Part shown: positions 25,652-34,628 of the stretch, one piece after another | Layout: the number at the start of each line of letters is the position of its first letter | Position numbering within the stretch: the first letter of the stretch is position 1 | Assembly: GCA_028824015.1 (NCBI GenBank) | Contig: JAPPFC010000017.1 | Coordinates: 62,001-126,000 of the forward strand | DNA length: 64,000 bases | Reading direction: 5' to 3' | Source: a bacterium | Lineage (GTDB): Bacteria > Actinomycetota > Acidimicrobiia > Spongiisociales > ZC4RG35 | Translations under genes and position numbers: made by a program | Notes under the pieces: generated by a model | Told to the model about the DNA's origin: nothing | Database searches by the model: none | Seen by the model: the letters and a program-made list of their open reading frames with translations, nothing else

Positions 25652-26947
25652 TCAAGGAAACAGGCCTCTCAGCAGTTTTGCCTTGCTCACCCTGGCGACG
25701 CCCTTGATCAGGGCCGCGGTCCTCAGATCAACCTTCTCTTCAAGCGAGATTCTGTGAACCTCCCTGAAAGCGCTGGTCATGATGTCCCGCAGTCGCTGGC
25801 GGGTCTCCTCGTCGGTCCAAAAATAGTATTGAAGCCCCTGGAGCCACTCGAAGTAGGAGACCGTGACGCCTCCGGCATTGGCCAGGATGTCGGGGACCAC
25901 CAGCACGCCCCTCTCTCGCAGGATCCGGTCTCCCTCCATGGTGGTGGGGGTGTTGGCGCCCTCCAGCACCACCGAGGCGGTGATGCGATCGGCGTTGCGG
26001 CTGTGTATCACCTCTTGAACTGCGGCTGGAATGAGCACTTCGCAATCCACCTCGAAGAGGTGGTCTCCACCTATCGGGTCTCCTCCCGGAAAACCCTCCA
26101 CCCAGATGTTGCGATCCGTCCACTTCCTCAAGGCCTCGATGTCAAGGCCGGTGGGGCAGTGTATCCCTCCCGAAAGATCGCTGACCGCCACCACGCGGGC
26201 GCCTTCCCGAGCCAGGGCCAGCGCGGCGCTGCGCCCCACCTGTCCGAAGCCCTGGATGGCCACGCGGGTTCCCTCCATGGGCAGATCGACCATCTCCAGG
26301 GCCAGCGGCAGGAGATAGGCCAAACCCAATCCCGTGGATTCCTCCCTCACGGCCGTGCCTCCCAACTCGACCGGCTTTCCGGTGACGACGCCCGGCGCGC
26401 CGTGGCCCACTTGGTGGCTGTAAGTGTCCATGATCCATGCCATCACCTGAGAGTCGGTTCCCAGGTCAGGCGCCGGTATGTCGCGCTGGGGGCCGATCAG
26501 GGTCGAGATTTCGGAGGTGTACCGACGGGTGAGGCGCTGTTTCTCCGCTCGACTCAAAAGCTCAGGCGATACCCGGACCCCACCCTTGGCGCCTCCGAAC
26601 GGCAGTCCGACCAAAGCGCACTTCCAGGTCATGTTCATCGCCAGGGCTGCAACCTCCCCAAAGTTGACGGTGGGCGCATATCGGATCCCTCCCTTGGTGG
26701 GTCCCATGGTGAGCACATGCCGGATTCGGTAGCCGAACACCGTCTCGACGCTGCCGTCGTCCCTGCGAAACGGAAACGTCGTCACCAGCGATCGCTGCGG
26801 GAGACGGAGGCGTTGGGAGACATTGGGATCTAGGTCCAAGTAATCCGCCACCCGGTCGAATTGGTTGACGGCTTCCCGATATATCCCAGAGTCCCAGTCA
26901 AGCAGGGGAGTAGCGGCCTCTTGAGCCATGATGTCCGGAGAGGTCAT
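25652..26947 (-). CDS. gdhA: Glu/Leu/Phe/Val dehydrogenase (glutamate dehydrogenase)
   Basis: 431-residue oxidative deaminase interconverting glutamate and 2-oxoglutarate plus ammonia. Substrate site GPTKGGIRYAPTVNFGEVAALAMNMTWKCALVGLPFGGAKGG (in outline) includes the catalytic lysine, and the NAD(P) fold shows VAIQGFGQVGRSAALALAREGARVV. DIPAPDLGTDSQVMAWIMD is conserved. ATG at 26947 chosen; a GTG two codons upstream is in frame. Length and motifs place it with the smaller hexameric enzymes. It would link amine nitrogen released by the deaminases to central metabolism (inference). Divergent from the Mrp gene. Confidence 0.9.
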   Translation of the reverse strand: MTSPDIMAQEAATPLLDWDSGIYREAVNQFDRVADYLDLDPNVSQRLRLPQRSLVTTFPFRRDDGSVETVFGYRIRHVLTMGPTKGGIRYAPTVNFGEVAALAMNMTWKCALVGLPFGGAKGGVRVSPELLSRAEKQRLTRRYTSEISTLIGPQRDIPAPDLGTDSQVMAWIMDTYSHQVGHGAPGVVTGKPVELGGTAVREESTGLGLAYLLPLALEMVDLPMEGTRVAIQGFGQVGRSAALALAREGARVVAVSDLSGGIHCPTGLDIEALRKWTDRNIWVEGFPGGDPIGGDHLFEVDCEVLIPAAVQEVIHSRNADRITASVVLEGANTPTTMEGDRILRERGVLVVPDILANAGGVTVSYFEWLQGLQYYFWTDEETRQRLRDIMTSAFREVHRISLEEKVDLRTAALIKGVARVSKAKLLRGLFP

Positions 26948-27064
26948 AACCACCGCTGCCCTAGTTTAGCACCGTTGAACAAATTGTAAAGGCGAATAGT
27001 CGGACTGACCGTCGTGCATGAGTCGTCTACTATCTATCACTTGCAAGGCCCAGGAGATGGTCTG

Positions 27065-28255
27065 TTGAATAACAATCCAAGTGAGCCGACCGCCGAGCGG
27101 GTGTGGGCCGCTCTGCGGGGAGTTATAGATCCCGAACTTGGCGAAAATGTGGTCGACTTGGGCATGGTGGCGTCGGTGGACGTGACCCGGGATGGCGTCG
27201 TCGATATCGGACTGGCTCTGACGATCGCCGAGTGTCCCCTGCGAGACCAGATCGAGGGCGACACCCGGCGAAGGGCGCTGTCGCTGCCAGGGGTCAATGA
27301 GGTATTCGTGCACACCACCGCCATGACCAAGAGGCAACGGGCGGAGCTGATGTCAAGAGCCAGGGAGAAAGCCCGGGAGCGAGCCGAACCGACCCAGGTG
27401 TCCCCGACTACCCGAGTGATCGCGGTCAGTTCGGGAAAAGGGGGCGTGGGAAAATCGTCGGTAAGCGTAAACCTGGCTATCGCCATCAAGAACCTCGGGT
27501 TTCGGGTCGGGTTGATGGATGCCGACATTTGGGGGTTCTCGGTCCCCCGCCTATTGGGGATCACGGCCCGGATGGAAGCCGACGACGTCACCCGGTTGAT
27601 CATTCCGGTGGAGGCTCATGGATTGAAGGTGGTGTCGACCGGGCTGATCATCGACTCGGAGGAGACTGCCCTGATGTGGCGAGGGTTGATGCTCGCCAAG
27701 GCCTTGGAGCAGTTCCTGAAGCAGGTCGACTGGGGGGACCTGGACTATCTGGTGATCGACATGCCGCCCGGCACGGGTGACATCCAGATGGCGCTCTCCC
27801 GCATGCTCCCTCAGGCGGAGATGGTTGTGGTCACAACCCCCCAACGTGCGTCACAGAAGGTGGCGGCCCGGATTGCGGACATGGCCCGGCGGTCCCACAT
27901 GCCGATCGTGGGGGTGATAGAGAACATGTCGGGTTTCGATTGCGGTCATGGGACGGTCCATCATCTGTTCGGTCAGGGAGGCGGCCAGGAGTTGGCCGAC
28001 GGGATAGGAGTGCCGCTGTTGGCGACGGTGCCCTTGGACATGAGGGTGGTGGAAGGAGGAGACCGGGGCCGCCCGGTTGCCGGGGAAATGCCACTTTATG
28101 GCGCGGCGCTGGCCTTTGCGGAGACCGCGGAGCTTCTGGTGCAGTTGGTCCCGCCGGCCCAGGACGAGACCTGCACGGGACGGTTGGCCAAGTTGCTGGA
28201 GGGCCTTGCGCAGTCCGGGCAGGACTGGGATTCCCTGGCGGCCCTTACTACGTAA
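27065..28255 (+). CDS. mrp: Mrp/ApbC-type iron-sulfur cluster carrier ATPase
   Basis: P-loop ATPase of the Mrp/NBP35 family involved in Fe-S cluster assembly. The N-terminal MIP18/DUF59 domain (VWAALRGVIDPELGENVVDLGMV) is followed by the deviant Walker A SGKGGVGKSS near residue 130 and LVIDMPPGTGDIQ. The cluster motif, usually CxxC in ENMSxFxCPxC, here reads ENMSGFDCGHGT, so only one cysteine is retained at that spot. TTG at 27065 has AGGAG 8 bases upstream and is preferred; an ATG at 27014 is in frame but has no clear ribosome site. Confidence 0.85.
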   Translation: MNNNPSEPTAERVWAALRGVIDPELGENVVDLGMVASVDVTRDGVVDIGLALTIAECPLRDQIEGDTRRRALSLPGVNEVFVHTTAMTKRQRAELMSRAREKARERAEPTQVSPTTRVIAVSSGKGGVGKSSVSVNLAIAIKNLGFRVGLMDADIWGFSVPRLLGITARMEADDVTRLIIPVEAHGLKVVSTGLIIDSEETALMWRGLMLAKALEQFLKQVDWGDLDYLVIDMPPGTGDIQMALSRMLPQAEMVVVTTPQRASQKVAARIADMARRSHMPIVGVIENMSGFDCGHGTVHHLFGQGGGQELADGIGVPLLATVPLDMRVVEGGDRGRPVAGEMPLYGAALAFAETAELLVQLVPPAQDETCTGRLAKLLEGLAQSGQDWDSLAALTT

Positions 28256-28276
28256 GCCTCGGTTTCGTCCCTCCGT

Positions 28277-29482
28277 TCACTCGCAAGCCTGGAGGGCGAG
28301 CGGGTAGGGGTTGACAGCCCTGCCGCCCCCCGGGTGGTATTCGAAGTGAAGATGGGGAATGTAGTCGGGGGAGTTGCCGCTGGTGCCCACATAGCCGATC
28401 AGGTCCCCCTGGGAGACCCTCAGGCCGGTGCCGACTCCGGGGCCAAAGCCTTCCAGGTGGGCGTAGTAGTACTCGTCGCCCCACGGGGCGCGCAGCCATA
28501 TATACAGTCCTCCCAGGCCTCCCACGTCGACCCTGAAGAGTATCCCCTCATGGATGGCCCTCACCGGGGTCCCCCTTTCGGCCAGGAGGTCGACGCCCTG
28601 GTGAGTACGCCCTCCGGAGCGGGGAGCGCCCCAGGTGTCCACAAAAGTGTTGGGCTCATCCACGGGGCAGACTCCGTCGTAGTCATAGCCGTCGGACGGC
28701 CTGGTTGTGGTGGTGGGTGGTCGGGTGGTGGTGGTCGTGGTGGGCCGGGTCGTTGTAGTGGTGGTTGTGGTGGGTCGGGTCGTTGTAGTGGTGGTTGTGG
28801 TGGGTCCGGTGGTGGCCGTGGTGGGTGGTTGGGTGGTGGTGGTTGTGGTGGGTCGGGTCGTTGTAGTGGTCGTGGTGGTGGTAACAGGCTCGGGTTGCTC
28901 ACTGTCAAGCGCCTCCAGCAGGGCGAGTTCCTGCTGAGCCGCTTCAAGGCTCTCGATCAGCTGTGAAAAGAGCCCTTCCTGCTCTCCTCTAATTTGTTCC
29001 AGTTCCACAAGATGGGACTGGTGTTCTGTCTGTTGGCGAGCCAGTTCGTGGGCGACGCTCCGGTAGTGGTTCAGGATCTCCTCTTCGTCACCCCCGACGG
29101 CCTGCAAATAGCCGACTCCCACTTCGAATCTCTCCGGATTCTCCACCATCAACAGGCTCACCGACTTGCCGGTTGTCAAGTCCATGTAGAGACGCACCGC
29201 CCATTGTTCCAGGGAGGATCGCGCCAGCCACAGATCCGATTCGGCCTGCCTGAGATCATCCTCGGTAGCGGCCAACCGATCTTCGGCCTGCACCTGTGCG
29301 ACCCAGGTGTCCTCCAGCGCCCGGGCCAGTTCCTCCTGCTGGGCCTGAAGGTCGGCGACTCGTTGGCGGGCGGTGTCCACCTCGTCGGTCTGGGCCCCGA
29401 TGGCCGGGATGTTCAGCATGGTCAGGACCGCCGCTCCCAACACTCCCGCCATCAACCCGCCCCACCTCGCCCTGGGGTTCAT
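28277..29482 (-). CDS. Secreted M23 peptidoglycan endopeptidase with coiled coil and Thr-rich linker
   Basis: Exported murein hydrolase, 401 residues. Signal peptide 1-30 (cleavage near AIGAQ), long coiled coil at about 33-193, a Thr-rich linker of (T)nRP units at 201-262, then the M23 LytM domain. Zinc ligands are visible as HQGVD (H294, D298) and HLHFE (H379); H377 is the usual catalytic histidine. The coiled coil plus M23 layout is that of EnvC/NlpD-like or RipA-partner proteins acting in cell division or wall remodelling. ATG start overlaps the stop of the upstream MBL gene (ATGA), so they are coupled. Confidence 0.87.
   Translation of the reverse strand: MNPRARWGGLMAGVLGAAVLTMLNIPAIGAQTDEVDTARQRVADLQAQQEELARALEDTWVAQVQAEDRLAATEDDLRQAESDLWLARSSLEQWAVRLYMDLTTGKSVSLLMVENPERFEVGVGYLQAVGGDEEEILNHYRSVAHELARQQTEHQSHLVELEQIRGEQEGLFSQLIESLEAAQQELALLEALDSEQPEPVTTTTTTTTTRPTTTTTTQPPTTATTGPTTTTTTTTRPTTTTTTTTRPTTTTTTRPPTTTTRPSDGYDYDGVCPVDEPNTFVDTWGAPRSGGRTHQGVDLLAERGTPVRAIHEGILFRVDVGGLGGLYIWLRAPWGDEYYYAHLEGFGPGVGTGLRVSQGDLIGYVGTSGNSPDYIPHLHFEYHPGGGRAVNPYPLALQACE
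28697..28882 (-). repeat. Low-complexity Thr-codon repeat encoding the TTTTRP linker
   Basis: About 186 bases of nearly uninterrupted ACC/ACA/ACG codons with CGR-CCN punctuation inside the M23 peptidase gene. Such tracts expand and contract by slippage and mis-assemble easily. Thr/Pro linkers of this kind are typical of exported actinobacterial proteins. Confidence 0.85.
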
Positions 29483-30261
29483 GAGCCTTCCGGTAACTCC
29501 ACGGGAGCGTCCCTCCGGTCGAGGCCCTCGAACCGGACCGCTCCCTCGGCGGCCAGTTTCTTGAGGTGGGCGGCTACCGAATAGACGGCTAAGCCGTGAA
29601 GGGCCGGGTCCACCTCACGGTAGACGTCCTCCACCACCTCTCCCACCGTTCGGCATCCGGAGGTCACTGCCGCCAGTATCTCTTGCTCGCGCCGGCGGCG
29701 ATGGGCGATGTACCAGGAGATGGCTTCGGCGGGACGCTCTATCTCCTCCCCGTGACCGGGGTAAAGACGATCCAGCTTCAGGTCGGTCAGCCTTTGCAGG
29801 GAGTTCATATACGACATGGCGTCCGTGATGATCACCGAAGAGCCACCCATGATGTGATCGCCGGTGAAGAGCACGGCGCCGCTGAGGAAGCAGAGGTGGT
29901 CGTCGGAGTGGCCGGGGGTGTGGATCGCCCGAAGCGCGGCGGCGCCCACCTCTACCACCTCCCCGTCCGCGATGCGATGGTCGGGCCGGAACCCCGGCCC
30001 GGTCTCGTATCCCAGCGCCGGGACCTCGAACCAACGCGCCAAGGGGTTGGCCAGGGGTGCATGGTCGGGATGGGTGTGGGTGACGATCACCGCTCGCACA
30101 TCCAGACCCTCGCAGGCGGCGATCAGAGCCTCCCGATGGGTGGCTTCTATCGGTCCCGGATCGAGAACCAACGCTTCCCCCCCGTCTTCTATCAGGTAGC
30201 TGTTGGTGCCCGGTCCGGTGAAGAGGCCGGGATTGGGAGCCAGGACCCGCTGCACCTTCAT
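29479..30261 (-). CDS. MBL-fold metallo-hydrolase (LACTB2/RNase-like)
   Basis: 260-residue metallo-beta-lactamase-fold hydrolase. Metal ligands: VTHTHPDHA, HTPGHSDDH, FTGDHIMGG and LYPGHGE. The start NPGLFTGPGTNSYLIEDGGEALVLDPGP and the C-terminal winged-helix-like HLKKLAAEGAVRF match the LACTB2-type group. Substrate not known. It overlaps the NUDIX gene stop by ATGA upstream and is coupled to the M23 gene downstream, so the minus-strand genes from 31.4 to 28.3 kb probably form one operon. Confidence 0.83.
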   Translation of the reverse strand: MKVQRVLAPNPGLFTGPGTNSYLIEDGGEALVLDPGPIEATHREALIAACEGLDVRAVIVTHTHPDHAPLANPLARWFEVPALGYETGPGFRPDHRIADGEVVEVGAAALRAIHTPGHSDDHLCFLSGAVLFTGDHIMGGSSVIITDAMSYMNSLQRLTDLKLDRLYPGHGEEIERPAEAISWYIAHRRRREQEILAAVTSGCRTVGEVVEDVYREVDPALHGLAVYSVAAHLKKLAAEGAVRFEGLDRRDAPVELPEGS

Positions 30262-30998
30262 CCGGCCTCCTCATAGCCGGGTTCGCCGGGTAGCAAGGCT
30301 TCCGGCCTCCCTCTCCGTATCACGATTCTGGGAAGGACCGGAGTGACTTCGCCGGCTTCCTGAACCGACTCCCAAGCCTCCTGCGTCTTGGAGAAATCGG
30401 CCAGGTACTCCAGGGTTCTCTCGGTGGGTAGGATCATCTCCCACTCCCCCCTCCGTAGCCGGTCGAGCGCTTGGCGCGGTCCTACCCACACCGCCTCGGT
30501 CAGTTCTCCCTCGGCCAGCGTCAGCGCTTCGTCTCCCTCAACTCTGGCCAGGTAAAAGCGGGCGTCGAAACGCTGCGGCGCTTCGTGGGGGGTCACCCAG
30601 TTGGACAGGTAGCGGAGTCGCCGGGCATCGAATCGGGCGCGCCGGCTTGCCACCCAGCGGTATATTTCTTCTCCCCGCAGCGGCGTCGGAGGGGGGTCGA
30701 TGGGCCGGTCGGTCAGATAGACACCCACCTCCTCGGCGGTCTCCCGGAGCCCTGCCGCCCGCCAACCGGTTCCCCCGGCCTCGACGCCTACCAGGACTTC
30801 CTCTGCCAGGGGGCTGAGGTCCACGGGGTCCACCACTCCCCCGGGAAAGACGAACATCCCGCCGAACACCGCAGATCGGGATCTTCGCACCATCAGCACC
30901 TCCAGACGGCCGGCGCGATCCGCCAGCAGCAGGACGGTCGAACTGGGGAGGGGGGATACGGAGCGGAGACCGGGACGGCTAGGAAGGACCGATGTCAT
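30258..30998 (-). CDS. NUDIX hydrolase
   Basis: 246-residue NUDIX-fold protein. The Nudix box is GWRAAGLRETAEEVGVYL (G-x5-REtaEEvG), and the N-terminal strand STVLLLADRAGRLEVLMVRRS and FVFPGGVVDPVD fit the larger actinobacterial/COG0494 group that includes the NUDT19-like acyl-CoA diphosphatases (YLSNWVTPHEAPQRFDARFYLA is typical of that subgroup). CoA-ester hydrolysis is therefore a reasonable guess. ATG at 30998 lies inside the end of the FxsA gene (20-base overlap). Confidence 0.82.
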   Translation of the reverse strand: MTSVLPSRPGLRSVSPLPSSTVLLLADRAGRLEVLMVRRSRSAVFGGMFVFPGGVVDPVDLSPLAEEVLVGVEAGGTGWRAAGLRETAEEVGVYLTDRPIDPPPTPLRGEEIYRWVASRRARFDARRLRYLSNWVTPHEAPQRFDARFYLARVEGDEALTLAEGELTEAVWVGPRQALDRLRRGEWEMILPTERTLEYLADFSKTQEAWESVQEAGEVTPVLPRIVIRRGRPEALLPGEPGYEEAG

Positions 30999-31377
30999 AT
31001 ATCCCCTCGTCACGGTTGGTGAAGGTCCCAAAGAACCTCTTCCTGGTAATGGAGGGGATGAGCAGTGACCTGACTGCGGGAATCATCAGCAAGAGACCCA
31101 ACGCGTCCGTGAGAATCCCGGGAGTGATCATCAGGGCCCCTCCCACCAGGACCATTATCCCTCCGAGGATCTCTTCGGTGGGGATCTCTCCCCGGGCCAT
31201 TCGCGCTTGTGCCGATCTCCACACGCCCGCCCCCTGACTCTTCATGACCACCGCTCCCAGCATGCCGGTGGCGACTATCAGACCCAGGGTATTCAGCAAC
31301 CCTATCCGGTTCTCGACTGTGGACAACACGTACAGTTCCACCAGGGGGACCCCCACGAACACCAGCAAGCGCCACAT
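30979..31377 (-). CDS. fxsA: FxsA family membrane protein
   Basis: 132-residue inner-membrane protein matching FxsA: N-terminal FVGVPLVELYVLSTVENRIGLLNTLGLIVATGMLGAVV (two helices) and GGIMVLVGGALMITPGILTDALGLLLMIPAVR. FxsA overproduction blocks phage exclusion in E. coli; its normal job is unclear. First gene of the minus-strand group, divergent from selA with about 60 bases between. The start at 31377 gives the family-like MWRLLVFVGVP. Confidence 0.8.
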   Translation of the reverse strand: MWRLLVFVGVPLVELYVLSTVENRIGLLNTLGLIVATGMLGAVVMKSQGAGVWRSAQARMARGEIPTEEILGGIMVLVGGALMITPGILTDALGLLLMIPAVRSLLIPSITRKRFFGTFTNRDEGIYDIGPS

Positions 31378-31436
31378 GGGGCGTAACGATACCTCCGTTG
31401 GGGGAAGCCGGATCGGGGGCCGGTAGCCTTCCGAAG

Positions 31437-32768
31437 ATGGAGAAGCGGAGGTTCCCGTCGGTGGACCGTCTGGCCGGTTCCCTCTATGACGGACATCTGC
31501 CCCGCAGTCTGGTTGTACAGGTGACGCGGGACGCGATAGAGAGCGCCCGGCGGGGAGAGGGAGACGGCCACGCGGAGGGCGAGGCGATGCGGATTCTCGA
31601 GGAGTTGAGGCGGCGCAGGCCACTCCGGGTGATCAATGCCACGGGGGTGCTGCTGCACACCAACCTGGGCCGGGCCCCTTGGCATCCCGATGCCGCCCGC
31701 ATGGCGATGGAGACGGCACTCGGCTATGGCAACACCGAGTTGGATCTGGTCGCCGGCGATCGGGGAGGGCGGGCCGGGTATCTGCATCGCCTGCTTTCGC
31801 TGATCACGGGCGCTGAAGCGGCATTGGCGGTGAATAACAACGCGGGCGGGTTGCTCCTGGCCCTCATGGCGCTCGCCGCCGGGAGGCAGGTTCCGGTCTC
31901 ACGCTCCGAATTGATCGAGATCGGGGGCGCCTACCGGCTTCCGGAGCTCATGGCCGCCTCGGGCGCACTACTTGCGGAAGTGGGCACGACCAATCGCACC
32001 CGGCCGGACGATTACCGCCGGGCCTTGCGTCCCGAGACAGCCCTTCTGCTGAAGGTTCACCCCTCGAACTACCGCATAGTGGGGTTCTCGGAGGAGGCGA
32101 CCCTCCCCGAACTCTCCCGGATCGCCTCTTCGGCCGGGATCCCGCTGGTTTTCGATGCGGGGAGCGGGCTGGTCGACGAGAGGGTTCCCTGGTGGCCTGG
32201 ACCGCCCCCTTCCTGGTTGGCCGACGAGCCGGGTGTGGTGCAGAGCCTGGAGAGGGGGGCGGACCTGGTGCTCTTCTCGGGCGACAAACTGTTCGGCGGC
32301 CCCCAGGCGGGGATCATCGTCGGGAGGGAGGAGTTGGTCTCCCGGTTGCGACGTCACCCGGCGGCCCGCGCCCTCCGGATAGACGGCGGCACCGCTTCCG
32401 CATTGGTGGCCACCGCGGAGATCTATGCTGACGGGCGAGCGGGTGAGCTTCCCTTCTGGCGCATGGCCGGTCTTGACCGGACGGTCCTGGAGGAGCGGGC
32501 CCGTAGGGTGATCGAGGCGGGGCGAGTGGAGGCCGACATCGAAGAGGGAGGCGCTACGCCGGGAGCGGGGAGTGTGCCCGGGTCCATCATTCCCGGTCCC
32601 GTGTTGGCGATCAGGGGACAGGCCGATCCGATGTTCTCCAGGTTGCTGAATGGAGATCCTCCGGTGGTGGCCCGCCGGGAGCGGGGACGGCTAAAGGTTG
32701 ACCTGCGCACCGTTTTCCCCTCCGACGACGAGGTGGTCGCCCGGGCTCTGCGGGCAGCATGCCGGTAG
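31437..32768 (+). CDS. selA: L-seryl-tRNA(Sec) selenium transferase
   Basis: PLP enzyme that converts seryl-tRNA(Sec) to selenocysteinyl-tRNA(Sec) using selenophosphate; forms a ring-shaped decamer in the cytoplasm. Conserved: INATGVLLHTNLGRAPW, YGNTELDL, AVNNNAGGLLLAL, ELIEIGGAYRLPELMAASGA, EVGTTNRT, and the PLP lysine in FSGDKLFGGPQAGI. 443 residues; ATG at 31437 (MEKRRFPSVDRL) matches the family start, while an upstream GTG at 31398 would overlap the promoter gap. It overlaps selB by 10 bases. selD and the Sec tRNA must be elsewhere. Confidence 0.92.
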   Translation: MEKRRFPSVDRLAGSLYDGHLPRSLVVQVTRDAIESARRGEGDGHAEGEAMRILEELRRRRPLRVINATGVLLHTNLGRAPWHPDAARMAMETALGYGNTELDLVAGDRGGRAGYLHRLLSLITGAEAALAVNNNAGGLLLALMALAAGRQVPVSRSELIEIGGAYRLPELMAASGALLAEVGTTNRTRPDDYRRALRPETALLLKVHPSNYRIVGFSEEATLPELSRIASSAGIPLVFDAGSGLVDERVPWWPGPPPSWLADEPGVVQSLERGADLVLFSGDKLFGGPQAGIIVGREELVSRLRRHPAARALRIDGGTASALVATAEIYADGRAGELPFWRMAGLDRTVLEERARRVIEAGRVEADIEEGGATPGAGSVPGSIIPGPVLAIRGQADPMFSRLLNGDPPVVARRERGRLKVDLRTVFPSDDEVVARALRAACR

Positions 32769-34546
32769 TAGGAACGGCCGGCCATGTGGACCACGGCAAG
32801 TCCACTCTCATCGCCGCCCTGACGGGGATCAACCCGGATCGTTGGGCGGAGGAACGTCGCCGGGGTCTCACCATCGATCTGGGATTCGCATGGGCCAACC
32901 TGCCTGATGGACGGAGAGTCTCCTTCGTAGACGTCCCGGGTCACGAGCGTTTCATCAAGAACATGCTGGCCGGCATAGAAGCCATAGACGCCGCACTATT
33001 CCTGGTGGCCGCCAACGAGGGTTGGATGCCGCAGTCCGAAGAGCACCTGGCGGTCCTGGACCTGCTGGAGGTGACTCGAGGAGTGGTGGCTTTGACCAAG
33101 ACGGATCTGGTGGACGCCGAACTCGCTTCACTGGTGGAGATGGAGATCGCCGAGAAACTATCCGGCACCACGGCGGCCGGTTGGCCGGTGATCAGGGTGT
33201 CGGTTCCCATGGGCCTCGGACTGGGCGAGGTAGCCGCCAATCTGTCGGCGGTGCTGGCCGGGTATTCGTCGCAAGACCTGGGTCGGCCCCGGCTGTGGAT
33301 CGATCGTACTTTCAGCATCAGGGGCGCGGGGACTGTGGTGACCGGCACGTTGCTGGACGGAGGCCTGTCGGTGGGAGACCGGGTGGAGATATGGCCCGAA
33401 CAGGTGACGGCTCGGATCAGAGGCATCGAGTCCCACGGGGAGTCGTTGTCCCGAGTCGGTCCGGGATGGAGAGTGGCGGCCAATCTCACCGGCCTCGGCC
33501 GGTACACACCGGAGAGAGGAAGCATGCTCGCCGCGCCTGGACAATGGCGCGCCACCGACTCGGCGTTGGCGATGGTGCATCCGGCCCGCTACGTGGTAGG
33601 GGGGTTGTCCCGCCGGGGCGCCTATCACCTTCACGTCGGGAGTGGCGCGTGGCCGGTCCGGTTCACACCCCTGGAAAGAGGCCCGGGTCCGGTGCTTGCC
33701 CACCTTCAGCCGGCTGAGCCGCTCGGTCTGGTGATGGGAGACCGGTTCATCCTCCGTGAGACGGGACGGCGGATGGTGGTGGGAGGCGGTCGGATAGTGG
33801 ATCCTGAGCCCCCTCCCACCATGGCGAGACGTCGTGAGGCCGGGGCCCGGTTGGCGGGACTGGTCGATTCTCCGCCCCATTGTCAGGCCGACGGCCTGCT
33901 GGAGGCGCGGGGACAGGCATCGCTGGACCAATTGGCGGCACATACCCGGGGAGGCGTCCCCGGCCGGGGCATGACAGCGGCGGGCTTGGCGATCTCCGAC
34001 CGATTGGCCGAGTCACTCCGGGCGAGTCTGGAGGCCATCGTGGAACGACACCACCGGGAGAAGCCCTTCCAGTTGGGTGTGCCGACCGCCAGCGCCGCAT
34101 CGGAGTTGGGGATAGGACAGGCCCTGCTGGTCAAGCTGGCGGACTCCCACTCCCGCCTCCTGGCGGAGGGGACGGTTGTCCGGAGTCCCGACGCCCAAAG
34201 GGACCTCGATCCCGCCGACGCGCCGGCGTGGATCACAGCCCGTCGCCGGTTGTCGGAGGGAGGCCTGCTGACGCCCGATCCCGCGTCGCTCGGCCTGGAC
34301 GAGGACCTGGCCCATGCCCTCCAGCGGGCCGGTCTGATGGTGCGGATCAGCCCTTCGATCTGCTATCTCCCCGAACAGGTGGAGGAATTGCTGCACACCG
34401 CCGGGAGACTCTCCCAGCCTTTTACCGTGAGCGCCTTCAGGGAGGCGGCGGGATTGTCCCGTAAGTACGCGGTCCCCTTCCTGGAATGGTCTGACCGCCA
34501 GGGCATAACTCGCCGCCGGGGCGATCTGCGTTACCTGTCCGAATAG
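32759..34546 (+). CDS. selB: Selenocysteine-specific translation elongation factor SelB
   Basis: GTPase that brings Sec-tRNA to UGA codons preceding a SECIS hairpin. EF-Tu-like G domain with GHVDHGKST, DVPGHERFIKNM and TKTD; domains 2 and 3 follow; the C-terminal third is the winged-helix array that binds SECIS RNA (SQPFTVSAFREAAGLSRKYAVPFLEWSD, the fourth winged helix). 595 residues fits. ATG lies inside the selA end, so the two are coupled. Presence of selAB means UGA may be read as Sec in this genome, so apparent truncations ending in TGA should be checked. Confidence 0.92.
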   Translation: MPVVGTAGHVDHGKSTLIAALTGINPDRWAEERRRGLTIDLGFAWANLPDGRRVSFVDVPGHERFIKNMLAGIEAIDAALFLVAANEGWMPQSEEHLAVLDLLEVTRGVVALTKTDLVDAELASLVEMEIAEKLSGTTAAGWPVIRVSVPMGLGLGEVAANLSAVLAGYSSQDLGRPRLWIDRTFSIRGAGTVVTGTLLDGGLSVGDRVEIWPEQVTARIRGIESHGESLSRVGPGWRVAANLTGLGRYTPERGSMLAAPGQWRATDSALAMVHPARYVVGGLSRRGAYHLHVGSGAWPVRFTPLERGPGPVLAHLQPAEPLGLVMGDRFILRETGRRMVVGGGRIVDPEPPPTMARRREAGARLAGLVDSPPHCQADGLLEARGQASLDQLAAHTRGGVPGRGMTAAGLAISDRLAESLRASLEAIVERHHREKPFQLGVPTASAASELGIGQALLVKLADSHSRLLAEGTVVRSPDAQRDLDPADAPAWITARRRLSEGGLLTPDPASLGLDEDLAHALQRAGLMVRISPSICYLPEQVEELLHTAGRLSQPFTVSAFREAAGLSRKYAVPFLEWSDRQGITRRRGDLRYLSE

Positions 34547-34628
34547 AGGAGAACCAGGGTCCGGGATGAGAGAGCATCCTGCTCAACCGCTCGGCCTGCC
34601 CGCCAACCGCGCCCCTTCCCGACAAGGC

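Noticed and set aside
28690..28890. Repetitive block at first sight resembling a repeat array
   Set aside because: Units are codon-scale and coding (Thr/Arg/Pro); no direct-repeat and spacer organisation of a CRISPR.
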